This document shows, one piece after another, positions 1-8,077 of a DNA stretch of 64,000 nt. Source of the stretch: Alistipes onderdonkii (GTDB lineage: Bacteria; Bacteroidota; Bacteroidia; Bacteroidales; Rikenellaceae). The notes under the pieces are model-generated. The model was not told where the DNA came from and did not search any database. It worked only from the letters and a program-made list of their open reading frames with translations. Position 1 is the first letter of the stretch; the number at the start of each line of letters is the position of its first letter. Made by a program: the position numbers and the translations under genes. The DNA is taken from assembly GCF_025145285.1 (NCBI RefSeq), contig NZ_CP102251.1, forward strand, positions 3,162,001 to 3,226,000. Reading direction: 5' to 3'.

Positions 1-306
1 GATTTCTACCGCCGCCTGGCGGGGCTCCGGCATGCCAACCCTGCGCTCGCCGCCGGGGAGGCGGGCGGCGAGATGGTCGAGATCCGCAACAACGCCGAGG
101 ATTGCCTGATGACCTTCGTGCGCGAAGTGAAGGGCAACCGCGTCGTCGCCGTGATGAACCTCTCGCCCTACGCCATCCATGCCGATTATTACACGGGCAT
201 CTATGCCGGCATGTACACCGATGCCATGACGGGCGTTGCCTGCGAACTGCGCGGGCATGTCGAGGAGGACATGGCGCCGTGGAGCTACCGCATCCTGACA
301 CGCTGA
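1..306 (+). CDS. Alpha-amylase family protein, C-terminal end (partial)
   Basis: The reading frame is open from the first base to a stop at 304-306 and gives about 101 residues. It begins DFYRRLAGLRHANPAL, which resembles the end of the GH13 catalytic barrel, where a line of this type precedes the C-terminal beta-sandwich. The following part (VAVMNLSPYAIHADYY) fits that all-beta domain. The active-site residues lie upstream of the window, so the substrate (starch or another alpha-glucan) cannot be read. The only neighbour in view, the TPM-domain gene, is unrelated. The family call rests on a short tail and could be another GH13 subfamily. Confidence 0.68.
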   Translation, partial: DFYRRLAGLRHANPALAAGEAGGEMVEIRNNAEDCLMTFVREVKGNRVVAVMNLSPYAIHADYYTGIYAGMYTDAMTGVACELRGHVEEDMAPWSYRILTR

Positions 307-488
307 CCCCTGCGGCCGCGGAGTGCGGCGGCCGCATCCCCGCCCGATGCCTGGCTGCTTCCCCGCCCGATGCCCGGCTGCGGCCTGCAAACCCGGCCCG
401 GGACGCCCGCTCGGGGCCGGCGTACCGTTTTTATCCGCCGCGGAACACGAATCCCTGCGCGGTCGCGTTCCTTTTATGGAATTTTTCC

Positions 489-497
489 TATTTTTGC
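489..497 (+). promoter_or_regulatory. Bacteroidota -7 box for the TPM-domain gene
   Basis: TATTTTTGC matches TAnnTTTGY exactly. It ends only 2 bases before an ATG at 500 and 8 before the ATG at 506, so the transcript would have almost no leader. I see no clear -33 element. Confidence 0.45.
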
Positions 498-505
498 CCA
501 TGATT

Positions 506-1414
506 ATGAAACGCTTCCTTCTCCTCTGTCTGCTGTTCGTCCCGTGCCTCGCGGCACAGGCCGAAACCTACCGCGTCGAAGACATCCCCAATGTCCAGCG
601 CGCCGACCGCACGCGTTACGTTTCGAACCCCGACGGGATACTCTCGGACGAGGCCGTGGCGCATATCGACCGTTTGTGCGCTGCGCTGCGCGAGCGGGCC
701 GTCGCCCAGGTCGCCGTGGTCGCCGTGGACGACATCGCGGGCGGCGACGTCTTCGAATTCGCCATCGACCTCTTCTCCGCGTGGGGCGTGGGGCAGGCCC
801 GCAACGACAACGGGCTGGGCATCCTGCTGGTCAAAGACCGCCGCGAGATCCGTTTCGTCACGGGCGGCGGGCTGGAGGGCGTGCTGCCCGATGCGATCTG
901 CAAGCGCATCCAGCTCAAATACATGCTCCCGGCATTCCGCCAGGGCGATTACAGCCTCGGCATGGTGCAGGGGGTCGAAGCCGTGTCGCAGCTGCTTGAG
1001 GGGAGCGAACTGGATCTGGGCGGTGCCGATACGGGCGGCGACGAGCTGCCCGCATGGGCGGTTTTCCTGATCGTCACCGGGTTCGTCGTAGTGCCGATGG
1101 GCGTGATCCTGCTGGGTTACTACGCCCGCAAGCGTTGCCCGAAATGCCATAAACTGACACTCCGGCAGCAGTCGAGCGACATCCTGAAGGTGACGCCCAA
1201 CTACCGGCTGGTCGAATATACCTACGTCTGCTCGAATTGCGGCGCCGTGGTCAAACGGCAGGCCAAAAACCTGCGCGACGACAATTTCGGCGGCGGCGCG
1301 GGCGGCGGCACGATCATCGGGGGGCGTGGTTTCGGCGGCTTCGGCGGAGGGTCGCGAGGCGGTGGTTTCGGCGGCGGTTCGTTCGGTGGCGGCGGTGCCG
1401 GCTCGCGCTGGTAA
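506..1414 (+). CDS. TPM-domain (YgcG-like) membrane protein with zinc-ribbon motifs
   Basis: The protein is about 302 residues. A signal peptide (MKRFLLLCLLFVPCLAAQA) is followed by a TPM domain (about residues 30-165; YVSNPDGILSDEAV and LGILLVKDRREIRFVTGGG are typical). A transmembrane helix lies near residues 185-210 (AVFLIVTGFVVVPMGVILLG). Then come two Cys pairs (CPKCHKL and CSNCGAV), and a Gly-rich tail ends GGAGSRW. TPM proteins of this type are anchored in the inner membrane with the TPM domain outside; their biochemical role is poorly defined. ATG 506 is preferred; ATG 500 is equally possible. LemA follows 137 bp later on the same strand, and TPM and lemA genes are commonly paired, which supports a shared envelope role. 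Confidence 0.85.
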   Translation: MKRFLLLCLLFVPCLAAQAETYRVEDIPNVQRADRTRYVSNPDGILSDEAVAHIDRLCAALRERAVAQVAVVAVDDIAGGDVFEFAIDLFSAWGVGQARNDNGLGILLVKDRREIRFVTGGGLEGVLPDAICKRIQLKYMLPAFRQGDYSLGMVQGVEAVSQLLEGSELDLGGADTGGDELPAWAVFLIVTGFVVVPMGVILLGYYARKRCPKCHKLTLRQQSSDILKVTPNYRLVEYTYVCSNCGAVVKRQAKNLRDDNFGGGAGGGTIIGGRGFGGFGGGSRGGGFGGGSFGGGGAGSRW

Positions 1415-1551
1415 AGGCCGCAGGGCGTGCCGGGCGGCTTTGCCGGTTGCGGGCGGCTGTTTGCCGGACAAAGGCTGGCTTTTGCGGGCGGGATGCTTTT
1501 CCCCTGCCCCCGACGGGATAAGATTGGAATGAATTTAAAACACTTTATATT

Positions 1552-2127
1552 ATGAAGAAATGGATTTGGATTGGAGTCGTCGCCGTCGTGGTGATCTTCT
1601 TCTACGCAACGTACAACGGATTTGTCAATAAGGAGGAGGGGCTGAAGACCGCATGGTCGAATGTCGAAACGCAGTACCAGCGCCGTGCCGACCTGATTCC
1701 CAACCTGGTGAACACGGTCAAGGGCTATGCCGCACACGAGTCGCAGACTTTCGAGGCCGTAACCGAGGCCCGTGCGAAAGCCACCTCGATCAACCTTTCG
1801 GCCGACGACCTCACGCCCGAGAAACTCGCCGAGTTCCAGCAGGCGCAGGCGCAGGTGCGCTCGGCGCTGGGGCGCCTGATCGCCGTGTCGGAGAGTTATC
1901 CCGACCTGAAGGCCAACCAGAATTTCCTCGAACTGCAAGCGCAGCTCGAAGGCACCGAGAACCGTATTTCAGTGGCCCGCAAGGAGTTCAACGAAGTGGC
2001 CAAGACCTACAACGTCGCCGTGCGCCGCTTTCCGGCCAACCTGGTGGCCAAGTTGTTCGGGTTCGGGCAGAAGCCCTACTTCGAGGCTGCCGAAGGCACC
2101 GAAACCGCACCCCGGGTGCAGTTTTAG
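1552..2127 (+). CDS. lemA: LemA family protein
   Basis: The protein has 191 residues, normal for the family. One N-terminal transmembrane helix (WIWIGVVAVVVIFFYATYNG) anchors a cytoplasm-excluded coiled-coil bundle. Family hallmarks are visible: the segment after the helix (KTAWSNVETQYQRRADLIPNL), LIAVSESYPDLKANQNF, and the RISVARKEFNEVAKTYN helix. The C-terminus (RRFPANLVAKLFGF, then YFEA) is typical. The biochemical function of LemA is not established. It follows the TPM-domain gene on the same strand and is closed by a hairpin at 2149-2184. Confidence 0.93.
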   Translation: MKKWIWIGVVAVVVIFFYATYNGFVNKEEGLKTAWSNVETQYQRRADLIPNLVNTVKGYAAHESQTFEAVTEARAKATSINLSADDLTPEKLAEFQQAQAQVRSALGRLIAVSESYPDLKANQNFLELQAQLEGTENRISVARKEFNEVAKTYNVAVRRFPANLVAKLFGFGQKPYFEAAEGTETAPRVQF

Positions 2128-2148
2128 CCCGGCTCCGGGGTAGAAAGC

Positions 2149-2184
2149 AAAGGGACGGGACGCGCCAGCGTATCCCGTCCCTTT
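2149..2184. terminator. Hairpin terminator between lemA and the Bax-inhibitor gene
   Basis: Twelve-bp arms at 2149-2160 (AAAGGGACGGGA) and 2173-2184 (TCCCGTCCCTTT) flank a 12-nt loop. With A-rich and T-rich sides it can serve both converging genes. Confidence 0.75.
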
Positions 2185-2202
2185 TGTGTTGTCGGTGCCT
2201 GA

Positions 2203-2916
2203 CTACTTGCGGCTTCCGAGAATCCGGAGCAGGTAGAGGAACAGGTTGATGAAGTCCAGGTAGAGGGTCAGCGATCCCAGCAGTGCGATTTTCTGCGTCG
2301 ATTCGTCCACGACCTCGGCGTTCATCACCATCTTCTTGATCTTCTGCGTGTCATAGGCCGTGAGGGCGACGAACACCAGCACGCCGATGTAAGTTATCAC
2401 CCACATCATCGTTTCGCTGCGCAGGAAAAGGTTCACCACCGTTGCGATGATGATGCCGATAAGCGCCATGTAACCCATGTTCCCGATGCCCGAGAGGTCG
2501 CGCTTGGTGAAATACCCGAACAGCGCCATGGCGCCGAACGTGCCGGCCGTCACGAAGAAGGTCGATGCGATGGACGATGCGGTGTAGAGCAGGAAGATCG
2601 AAGCCAGCGTCGCGCCGTTGAGGATCGAGTAGGCGATGAACATCAGCGTTGCCGTGAGGAACGACATGCGGAAGATGAACGACGAGAGGATGATGACCAG
2701 CGCCAGTTCGGCGATGATCAGGCCGAAGAATGCGACTTTGCTGCCGAAGATGGCATTGAGCAGCGTCGGCGAGTCGGAGACCGTCAGGGCCGTTGCGCCC
2801 GTGATGAAGAGGGCCATCGTCATCCATAGGTAGACGTTGCGGAACAGGGTGGTGTTCTCGGACTTGTCAGCCCTGCGCACGCCGGCTGTCTTGCTGTAAT
2901 TGGTGCTTGTTTCCAT
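2203..2916 (-). CDS. Bax inhibitor-1/YccA family membrane protein
   Basis: The protein has 237 residues and seven predicted membrane helices, the usual architecture of the BI-1 (TMBIM) family. Examples of the helices are VYLWMTMALFITGATALTV near the start and LTLYLDFINLFLYLLRILG at the end. The family motif region (TAYDTQKIKKM) lies near residue 185. Members act in the inner membrane; a pH-dependent calcium leak has been shown for a bacterial homologue, but the role here is inferred. The gene stands alone, convergent with lemA. A promoter -7 box lies about 58 bp upstream. Confidence 0.93.
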   Translation of the reverse strand: METSTNYSKTAGVRRADKSENTTLFRNVYLWMTMALFITGATALTVSDSPTLLNAIFGSKVAFFGLIIAELALVIILSSFIFRMSFLTATLMFIAYSILNGATLASIFLLYTASSIASTFFVTAGTFGAMALFGYFTKRDLSGIGNMGYMALIGIIIATVVNLFLRSETMMWVITYIGVLVFVALTAYDTQKIKKMVMNAEVVDESTQKIALLGSLTLYLDFINLFLYLLRILGSRK

Positions 2917-2973
2917 AAAGTTTTCCTGTGTATACCTGAAATTACGTTTCGTCGCGGTTTTTCCGCTGTCGGC

Positions 2974-2982
2974 GCAAAGGTA
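2974..2982 (-). promoter_or_regulatory. -7 box upstream of the Bax-inhibitor gene
   Basis: Read on the minus strand the site is TACCTTTGC, an exact TAnnTTTGY match. It leaves a leader of roughly 50 nt before the ATG at 2916. Confidence 0.6.
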
Positions 2983-3051
2983 ACGATTAAATCGGAGTTT
3001 TCGGGCAAAGCCGCGTAAATTTCACGGCCGGCCGCCGGGGATGCGGTGCGG

Positions 3052-4410
3052 CTACATTCCTTTTTTTATGCCGGCCCGGATCAGGAGGATATTTACGGGC
3101 AGCGCCACGAGGAACCCGCATGCCATGGCGACCTGCATCGAGAACCAGAATACGAACGAGGTGCGGGGCATTGCCTCACCGCCGTTGAGCGCGAAGATCG
3201 CCACGGCCATCCAGCCGTACATGCCGGCCTGCCATGCCGTGAGCGAGAGTATGTCGGCTTTGGCGGCACGGCGTATCGCTTCGCCGCGCGGGAGCGTGCG
3301 TTCCATGCCCCGGATCGCGGCGTACTGGAACCCGATGCCGAATGCCAGGGCCAGGAGGTAATCCACGACCCATGTCCCAGCCAGTATGCTTCCGCCTATG
3401 GCTACCGGGACGAAGAAGAGGAACCATTCGCCGACGATGTCGGCCAGCGTGCACCCCGCCCCGCAGTGGAGCGTCGACAAGACGACCGACTGCCACCGCG
3501 GCCGCCCCTTCATTCCGGGCATATCACTCATCCCGTCCATCCCGTCCATCCCGTCCATGCCTTCCATACCCCGGGGCCCGGCCGTCCCGGACATCTTCGT
3601 CCCGTCTGCCATTCCCGGCATGTCTGCCCCGTTTGCCGTATCCGCTTTGTCCGCTGCCCCCTTCATCCCGGGCATATCACTCATCCCGTCCATCCCGTCC
3701 ATGCCTTCCATACCCCGGGGCCCGGCCGTCCCGGACATCTTCGTCCCGTTTGTCATCCCGGGCATGTCCGTCCCGTCTGCCATTCCCGGCATGCTCGCTC
3801 CGCTTGCCATGTCCGGTATGCCCGCCTCATCTGCCATGCCCGCTTTGAGCGCCGTCCCTTTCATTCCGGGCATATCTTCCGCCCCGTCCGCTCCTGTCGT
3901 GGTTCCGTTCTCCATCTGCATCCCGTGCATCCCCGGTTCCGGCATGTTCATGGCCCGTTCTGGCTCCGAAACCTTCCATAAATCCGTTCCCGCTACGGAC
4001 ATGTCTTTGCGTCCGTCCGTTCCGGGCTTCCCGTTCGCCGCTTCCGGCCCCAAGCCTCCGCCCCGTCCGTCCGTTCCGGGCTTTTCGTTTCCTACCTTCT
4101 GCCCGGCGCTGTCGACCTGCCGCTCGTTCCCGGTTTCCCCGATGCCGCCGCCTTTTGCCGGCTCGCTGATTTTCGCGGAGTCTTTCTGCTTTCCGGTGCC
4201 GTTGTTTTGCACGGGCATGTGCCGCGTGGCGCGTCCGAGGGCGAAATAGGCCCATAGCCCGAAAAAACTGGCCCAGAGGGCGGTGAGTACCCATACGCTT
4301 TCCATAATGCGCATCGGTTGCCGGCGCGTACGCAGGTCGGCCGCGACGATGAGCGCCGAGCCGATGCCGCCCGCTACGAACAGGACTGCCAGATAATAGA
4401 ATTGCTGCAT
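3052..4410 (-). CDS. DUF4396 membrane protein with long methionine-rich insert
   Basis: The protein is about 452 residues from the ATG at 4410; an upstream TTG at 4440 is in frame. Two N-terminal transmembrane helices (YYLAVLFVAGGIGSALIVA and VWVLTALWASFFGLWAYFA) come first. A soluble stretch follows, roughly residues 80-290, full of MPGM, GMDGMDGM and MADGT units. The C-terminal third is a DUF4396-type membrane domain (LHCGAGCTLADIVGEW, then four or more helices). The Met-rich part is built from DNA repeats: a unit of about 100 bp at 3510-3612 recurs at 3661-3756 with a different number of GMD triplets. Dense Met motifs and the CGAGC/H residues suggest copper(I) or silver binding, but that is inference. 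Confidence 0.8.
   Translation of the reverse strand: MQQFYYLAVLFVAGGIGSALIVAADLRTRRQPMRIMESVWVLTALWASFFGLWAYFALGRATRHMPVQNNGTGKQKDSAKISEPAKGGGIGETGNERQVDSAGQKVGNEKPGTDGRGGGLGPEAANGKPGTDGRKDMSVAGTDLWKVSEPERAMNMPEPGMHGMQMENGTTTGADGAEDMPGMKGTALKAGMADEAGIPDMASGASMPGMADGTDMPGMTNGTKMSGTAGPRGMEGMDGMDGMSDMPGMKGAADKADTANGADMPGMADGTKMSGTAGPRGMEGMDGMDGMDGMSDMPGMKGRPRWQSVVLSTLHCGAGCTLADIVGEWFLFFVPVAIGGSILAGTWVVDYLLALAFGIGFQYAAIRGMERTLPRGEAIRRAAKADILSLTAWQAGMYGWMAVAIFALNGGEAMPRTSFVFWFSMQVAMACGFLVALPVNILLIRAGIKKGM
3510..3756. repeat. In-gene direct repeats coding for Met-rich motifs
   Basis: Two copies of about 100 bp, at 3510-3612 and 3661-3756, are nearly identical. They differ mainly by one extra 9-bp unit (ATCCCGTCC, coding for Gly-Met-Asp on the minus strand). 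Both keep the reading frame of the DUF4396 gene. Confidence 0.85.
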
Positions 4411-4441
4411 GACGAGGTGTTTTTTCCCATCATGCAGCAAT
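4401..4441. promoter_or_regulatory. Perfect 12-bp inverted repeat over the DUF4396 start
   Basis: ATTGCTGCATGA at 4401-4412 is the exact reverse complement of TCATGCAGCAAT at 4430-4441, with a 17-base spacer. The ATG at 4410-4408 lies inside the left arm. In RNA the start codon would be inside the stem; as DNA the site could be an operator. Confidence 0.5.
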
Positions 4442-4563
4442 TTATATACCGCACCGCGCTCTGGCCTGCCATCGAAAGCCGGGCGGGGAATTCAGCTGGG
4501 TCGGCTTGGGCTGGAACCGAAATATTGGTTTCGTAGACCCCGAACTGGGTGCGCTCGAATAAC

Positions 4564-4957
4564 TCAGGGCATCAAATCCAATGTGACGATCACCGGATTG
4601 GCATAGCCGGTTTCCTCCCGTTGGCCGAACAATGCCGCTTGCATGCCGGGGGATAACCTGGTTTGGTCGAGCACACCTGTAATCCGGTTCCCGGCTACGT
4701 CTACCGGGCCGTTCATTACCGTGGCGAACAGTCCGTTCCTGTCTGGCTCGTTTCCCCCGAACGTGATACCGACCAGTCCCGTTACGGTACGGTGCGTATC
4801 CTTGTCGTAAACCACCAGGTAGGGCATGCGTTTGGTGTCCCGACGAATTCAGTTTCATAGCGATCGCTAAATTGTCCTTCATTTGATTTCTTTATAAAAC
4901 TCCCCACCTCTCTTCTTACATCCGCGCTCGGCAAAAAGAGGCTGCTATAATTCTTCG
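4564..4957 (-). pseudogene. Remnant of a 6-bladed beta-propeller protein (C-terminal part)
   Basis: From 4827 down to 4564 the minus strand encodes a piece beginning MPYLVVYDKDTHRTVTG and ending GYANPVIVTLDLMP. Upstream, a different frame continues the same kind of protein (NYSSLFLPSADVRREVGSF, then EGQFSDRYETEFV). A frame change is needed near 4840, and a stop follows near 4957. The C-terminal NPVIVTLDL resembles NPLLLEFDI at the end of the intact propeller protein at 6993-8063, so both appear to belong to one family. No start or N-terminal half remains. The identification rests on a short match. Confidence 0.45.
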
Positions 4958-5164
4958 AATAGTTTGTGCTTTTGTTCTATCCAATTCATATCATTTTATC
5001 GTTTTGATTTTGAGCTGTCAGGCTTGTGCCCAACGTGCCGGCGATTGGCTTCGGGGCGGAGAGCGGCGCACGTCCGCTGTCCGCTGAAACAAAAGTTGAT
5101 GCGGGCGGCAAAAGGCGAATGCCCCGCGTCATCCGCCCTCAGAGGTGCGAGTTGGGTGTGTTTC

Positions 5165-5743
5165 TCAACTTGTATGCTCGCTCCAAAATTCAATATATTT
5201 CGGACTTTGTGGAATTTCAAAATTGTCAGGCAGTCTCAAATGAAATTCGTTTCGAAAATAGGTCGCTAAGTCAAATCCATAATAAATAATGTCCATTTGA
5301 TGTACGGATAGGATGGGATTTCCTGTCTCATGCGGCTTACTCGGAATGTAACGATTAGAATAAATCGGTATCAATTTCGGATATTTCTTGAAATTTTGAG
5401 TCGCAATTTCTTTTTGCTGTTCGAATATTTCAGGTTTTTCACCCCAATTCTCGTCCCAAAACGCATTATTCTCAATGTCGAATAACATTCCTTCAAGCGG
5501 CCGATTCAATTTGTCGAATACTTCATCTTCGTATTCTTTTGATGAAAGTGCTTTTCTCCAATTGACAAATTCTTTCGATACAGGCAGTTCCAAACATAAT
5601 AATGTTTGTAAATCCGGTGGAAATGTTATGTCGAAATTTGCTTCGACTGTTATCAATTCCTCGTTTGTCAATCCTTTCTCAAATTGGATTCCTCTACTTT
5701 TCAGAAGTTGTATCAACAATTTTTTTCGATCTTCGAGTTTCAT
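5165..5743 (-). CDS. SMI1/KNR4 (SUKH) family immunity-type protein
   Basis: The protein has 192 residues. The N-terminal segment LTNEELITVEANFDITFPPDLQTLL is the classic SUKH pattern (helix, then FPPDL), and the downstream WDENWGEKPEIFEQ and LIPIYSNRYIPSKP segments fit the rest of the fold. SUKH proteins usually neutralise a cognate contact-dependent or Rhs-type nuclease toxin encoded just upstream. Here the upstream 1.2 kb holds no intact toxin gene, so this is an orphan. The gene is much richer in A+T than the core genes, which points to transfer. Whether it is still active cannot be judged. Confidence 0.82.
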   Translation of the reverse strand: MKLEDRKKLLIQLLKSRGIQFEKGLTNEELITVEANFDITFPPDLQTLLCLELPVSKEFVNWRKALSSKEYEDEVFDKLNRPLEGMLFDIENNAFWDENWGEKPEIFEQQKEIATQNFKKYPKLIPIYSNRYIPSKPHETGNPILSVHQMDIIYYGFDLATYFRNEFHLRLPDNFEIPQSPKYIEFWSEHTS

Positions 5744-6072
5744 CCTTCATTAGTTTTTTGCACATTTGTGAATTGCGCCCACCCACCTTTACTACCTCTA
5801 TTATTTTTCAAAGTCGGTTTCTGTGTCGGGTAAAATAATTTTGTCTAATATTAAAGAATTTAAATGGGGATTCCCATTTGTCTTTGCTGCAAAGAACATA
5901 GCATATACAAAGATAGAAATATTAATATACGATTCACTGGAATTGAGCAATAAATCTGTTTTTTCGACGGAGGTATTGAGATTGAAAAAGAAAATACATA
6001 CGCTTGAATATCGTTCGGAATGAGTTTAGCCATTGCCGTCTGCCTTTCCCTGCCGGCCTTTGGCAAACGGCC
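5744..6072. other. A+T-rich gap with possible toxin-gene debris
   Basis: I see no intact gene. On the minus strand, in the position where a toxin C-terminus would precede the immunity gene, short frames such as KGGRNSQMCKKLMKDE run into the start of the SMI1/KNR4 gene but are closed by a stop near 5850. They may be decayed coding sequence; the function cannot be named. Confidence 0.25.
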
Positions 6073-6114
6073 AAACGCATCCCTCCCGACCGACTGGCCG
6101 GGAGGGATGCGTTT
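6073..6114. terminator. Perfect 16-bp hairpin downstream of the truncated receptor 3' end
   Basis: AAACGCATCCCTCCCG at 6073-6088 pairs exactly with 6099-6114, with a 10-base loop. On the minus strand it lies about 215 bp beyond the stop of the receptor fragment at 6327-6477, so it may be the original terminator of that gene. Between 6115 and 6326 there is only low-complexity sequence (recurring GTTGCATTC- and TGTGTACGTT-like words). Confidence 0.55.
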
Positions 6115-6326
6115 CAGGATGCTGCGTTTCGGGTTGTGTTCCGCGGTGTGCGCGCAATCCGGGCTGCGTGTCCCGCGGTGCTGTGCGCTGCTGTGTACGT
6201 TGGGATGCTATGTGCCGCCGAGCTGTGTACGTTCCGGGATGTCGTGATTCGGGTTGCTGCATTCCGGATTGTTGCATTCTCGGTCACACGATCCGGACTG
6301 TGTTCTGCGGTGCTGCCCCGGGAACT

Positions 6327-6477
6327 TTACAGGCGGTTCTTCTCGTCGGCCGAACCCGCTTCGACCGCCTTGCGTTTGAAGGCTTTGCCCGACTTGAAGT
6401 TGTAGGTCACCCCGATCGTGAAGCTGCGGTCGTTCCACTGCTGTTTGACGTCGACCATGCGCACGAACCCGTCGCCG
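6327..6477 (-). pseudogene. 3' fragment of the TonB-dependent receptor gene
   Basis: Bases 6333-6477 are identical to 8507-8651, the last 145 bp before the final codons of the receptor gene at 8501-10867. The fragment keeps its own final Leu codon and TAA stop (CTG TAA here, TTA TAA in the full gene), so only 6333-6477 is shared. No start exists. It is either the original 3' end displaced by an insertion or the remnant of a second receptor copy. Confidence 0.85.
6333..6477. repeat. 145-bp perfect direct repeat, left copy
   Basis: Identical base for base to 8507-8651 and in the same orientation. The divergence is abrupt at both ends (6332/8506 and 6478/8652). The two copies bracket a 2,029-bp segment with the beta-propeller/NVEALA gene pair. 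Confidence 0.95.
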
Positions 6478-6992
6478 TGTGTGGTGAGGGGTTTACATGT
6501 TCGCCAAATGTCTGCCCGTTTCCCGAGACTGTTGCAGGGTGGCCGGCCGAATGCGAAATGGCCTCAGTTCGGAGACTGGTAAGTGTTCGTAGTCTCTCCT
6601 TGGATGCGCATGCGCATAGACTGCCGGTAACCGTCCTGTCCGGAGGTGGTGCCGGATAAACGAATTGTTGTGTGAGGTGGAAACACCTTGTAATGGAGTA
6701 ATTTATATGTTGCTGTGCTTTAGGTTGAACCACCCCGATTCCTGTTAGTTTTCGTCTTCGGAGCTTCCCAAATACTTCCATGAGGAAATGTTGTTATCCA
6801 TATTATCAGGGTTTTGCCATATTGGCTTTGCTGTCATTATTGATGAAGCATGTTTCATTTCAGATTATAGTTTGAATTGATGATAAAATAATTTGGAAAA
6901 TAATATTGACAACGGTAAAATTGATATAATTATATGCTTTTTTTGAATGCATATTTAAATAATATTATTGCATTTGTATAAAAATGTGATAG
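6478..6992. other. Gap left of the propeller gene, no clear gene
   Basis: The left 200 bases are mixed composition with no coherent frame. A 37-codon minus-strand frame (6858-6745, MKHASSIMTAKPIW to the end SSEDEN) could be a small peptide or the tail of a lost gene; I do not recognise it. The last 120 bases are very A+T rich and probably hold the promoter of the propeller gene: a near-match (TGCATTTGT at 6969-6977) with a TTTG about 23 bp upstream. Confidence 0.3.
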
Positions 6993-8063
6993 ATGGGAAG
7001 GTGTTTTCTGTTGTTTTTTATAATGACTATTTGTACGTGTTGCAAATCGGATGCTCCGATTGCTGCGTTCGAACAAATTGATCTTGACGTCGTAAATAAA
7101 CGGGAATGTGCATTTCGCGTTGAAAACGCACGTTTATTCCCGTTGGAAACTACCGAGGAATCGTTAATTACGAGGGTCGACAAAATCATATCCAAAGCCC
7201 CTTACATCTATATACTCGATTCAAGGCAGAAAGTGATTTTTATTTTTGATTACGATGGGCACTATTTGACCAAAATAGACAAAATCGGTAGAGCTGGAGG
7301 CGAATATGCGAGTATAGAGGATTTCGATGTGGGTGACAACGGCGATCTGTTTATATTAAGCGCATACAGTAAAAAGATAATCAAGTATGCATATCCGGCC
7401 TATATTTCATTTGATGAGATCCGCATAAACTGTTCCATGACGGAAATCTGTGTCGTTGGGGACAAGATATATACCGGAGGTATGCATACTCCTGATGGTC
7501 TCGTGGGGCTTGGGGTGTTGGATATTACGAAAGGTACGGTCGATCCCCTGGTCGGAATTCGGGCCGAATTCGACTTGTCATCCGATGATCGGTTTGAAGT
7601 CAAACCCCGAAGCTTTTACAAATCTTCCGGCAATGTTCTATTCAACCAGCGGTTTTCCCGTCAAGTACATGAACTTGGCCAGTCCGGGTGGCAGATACCT
7701 TACGAATTCAGCAGTGGCTTGCCGGTTTGGGCAGCCGGTGATAAAGATGATTTCAGGGGTTTCCGGTCGATTTTCCATGTAGGGCGTATAATATTGGGGC
7801 AGCTTTGGCAAAATCAATTCTACTATCCGCCTCTGTATATCCGGGACATTGAAAGCGGAAAGGAATCTCTGTGCAATCTTTGGGATATGGGACTTCCTTT
7901 CCTGACGGATATAAGCACGAAAGACGGACATTTCATCATGGCAATATCTGCGGACAGGCTGAAAAGGATACAGAATAATGAAATCGTACGGAATGTGGTT
8001 TCCAAAGTATCGGAAAATGACAATCCGTTGCTGCTGGAATTCGATATCGTCGCTAACCCTTAA
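6993..8063 (+). CDS. 6-bladed beta-propeller protein, probable lipoprotein
   Basis: The protein has 356 residues. The N-terminus (MGRCFLLFFIMTICTCCKSD) is a short hydrophobic signal with a Cys pair that could be a weak lipobox. The body shows propeller strands of the Bacteroidota 6-bladed type: YIYILDSRQKVIFIFDYDGHYLTKI, then DNGDLFILSAYSKKIIKYA, and so on, ending NPLLLEFDIVAN. Such proteins often sit beside small NVEALA peptide genes, as here, where the NVEALA gene starts 14 bp downstream. The molecular role is unknown. The gene is A+T rich compared with its surroundings and lies inside the segment flanked by 145-bp direct repeats, so it was probably acquired. Confidence 0.8.
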   Translation: MGRCFLLFFIMTICTCCKSDAPIAAFEQIDLDVVNKRECAFRVENARLFPLETTEESLITRVDKIISKAPYIYILDSRQKVIFIFDYDGHYLTKIDKIGRAGGEYASIEDFDVGDNGDLFILSAYSKKIIKYAYPAYISFDEIRINCSMTEICVVGDKIYTGGMHTPDGLVGLGVLDITKGTVDPLVGIRAEFDLSSDDRFEVKPRSFYKSSGNVLFNQRFSRQVHELGQSGWQIPYEFSSGLPVWAAGDKDDFRGFRSIFHVGRIILGQLWQNQFYYPPLYIRDIESGKESLCNLWDMGLPFLTDISTKDGHFIMAISADRLKRIQNNEIVRNVVSKVSENDNPLLLEFDIVANP

Positions 8064-8077
8064 AATAAATTACTATT

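Noticed and set aside
3046..3981. 311-codon plus-strand His/Pro-rich frame
   Set aside because: It is the complement of the Met-rich DUF4396 repeats and lacks any domain.
6407..6781. 124-codon minus-strand frame spanning the left repeat edge
   Set aside because: It crosses from the receptor fragment (in the wrong phase) into unrelated sequence; no coherent protein.
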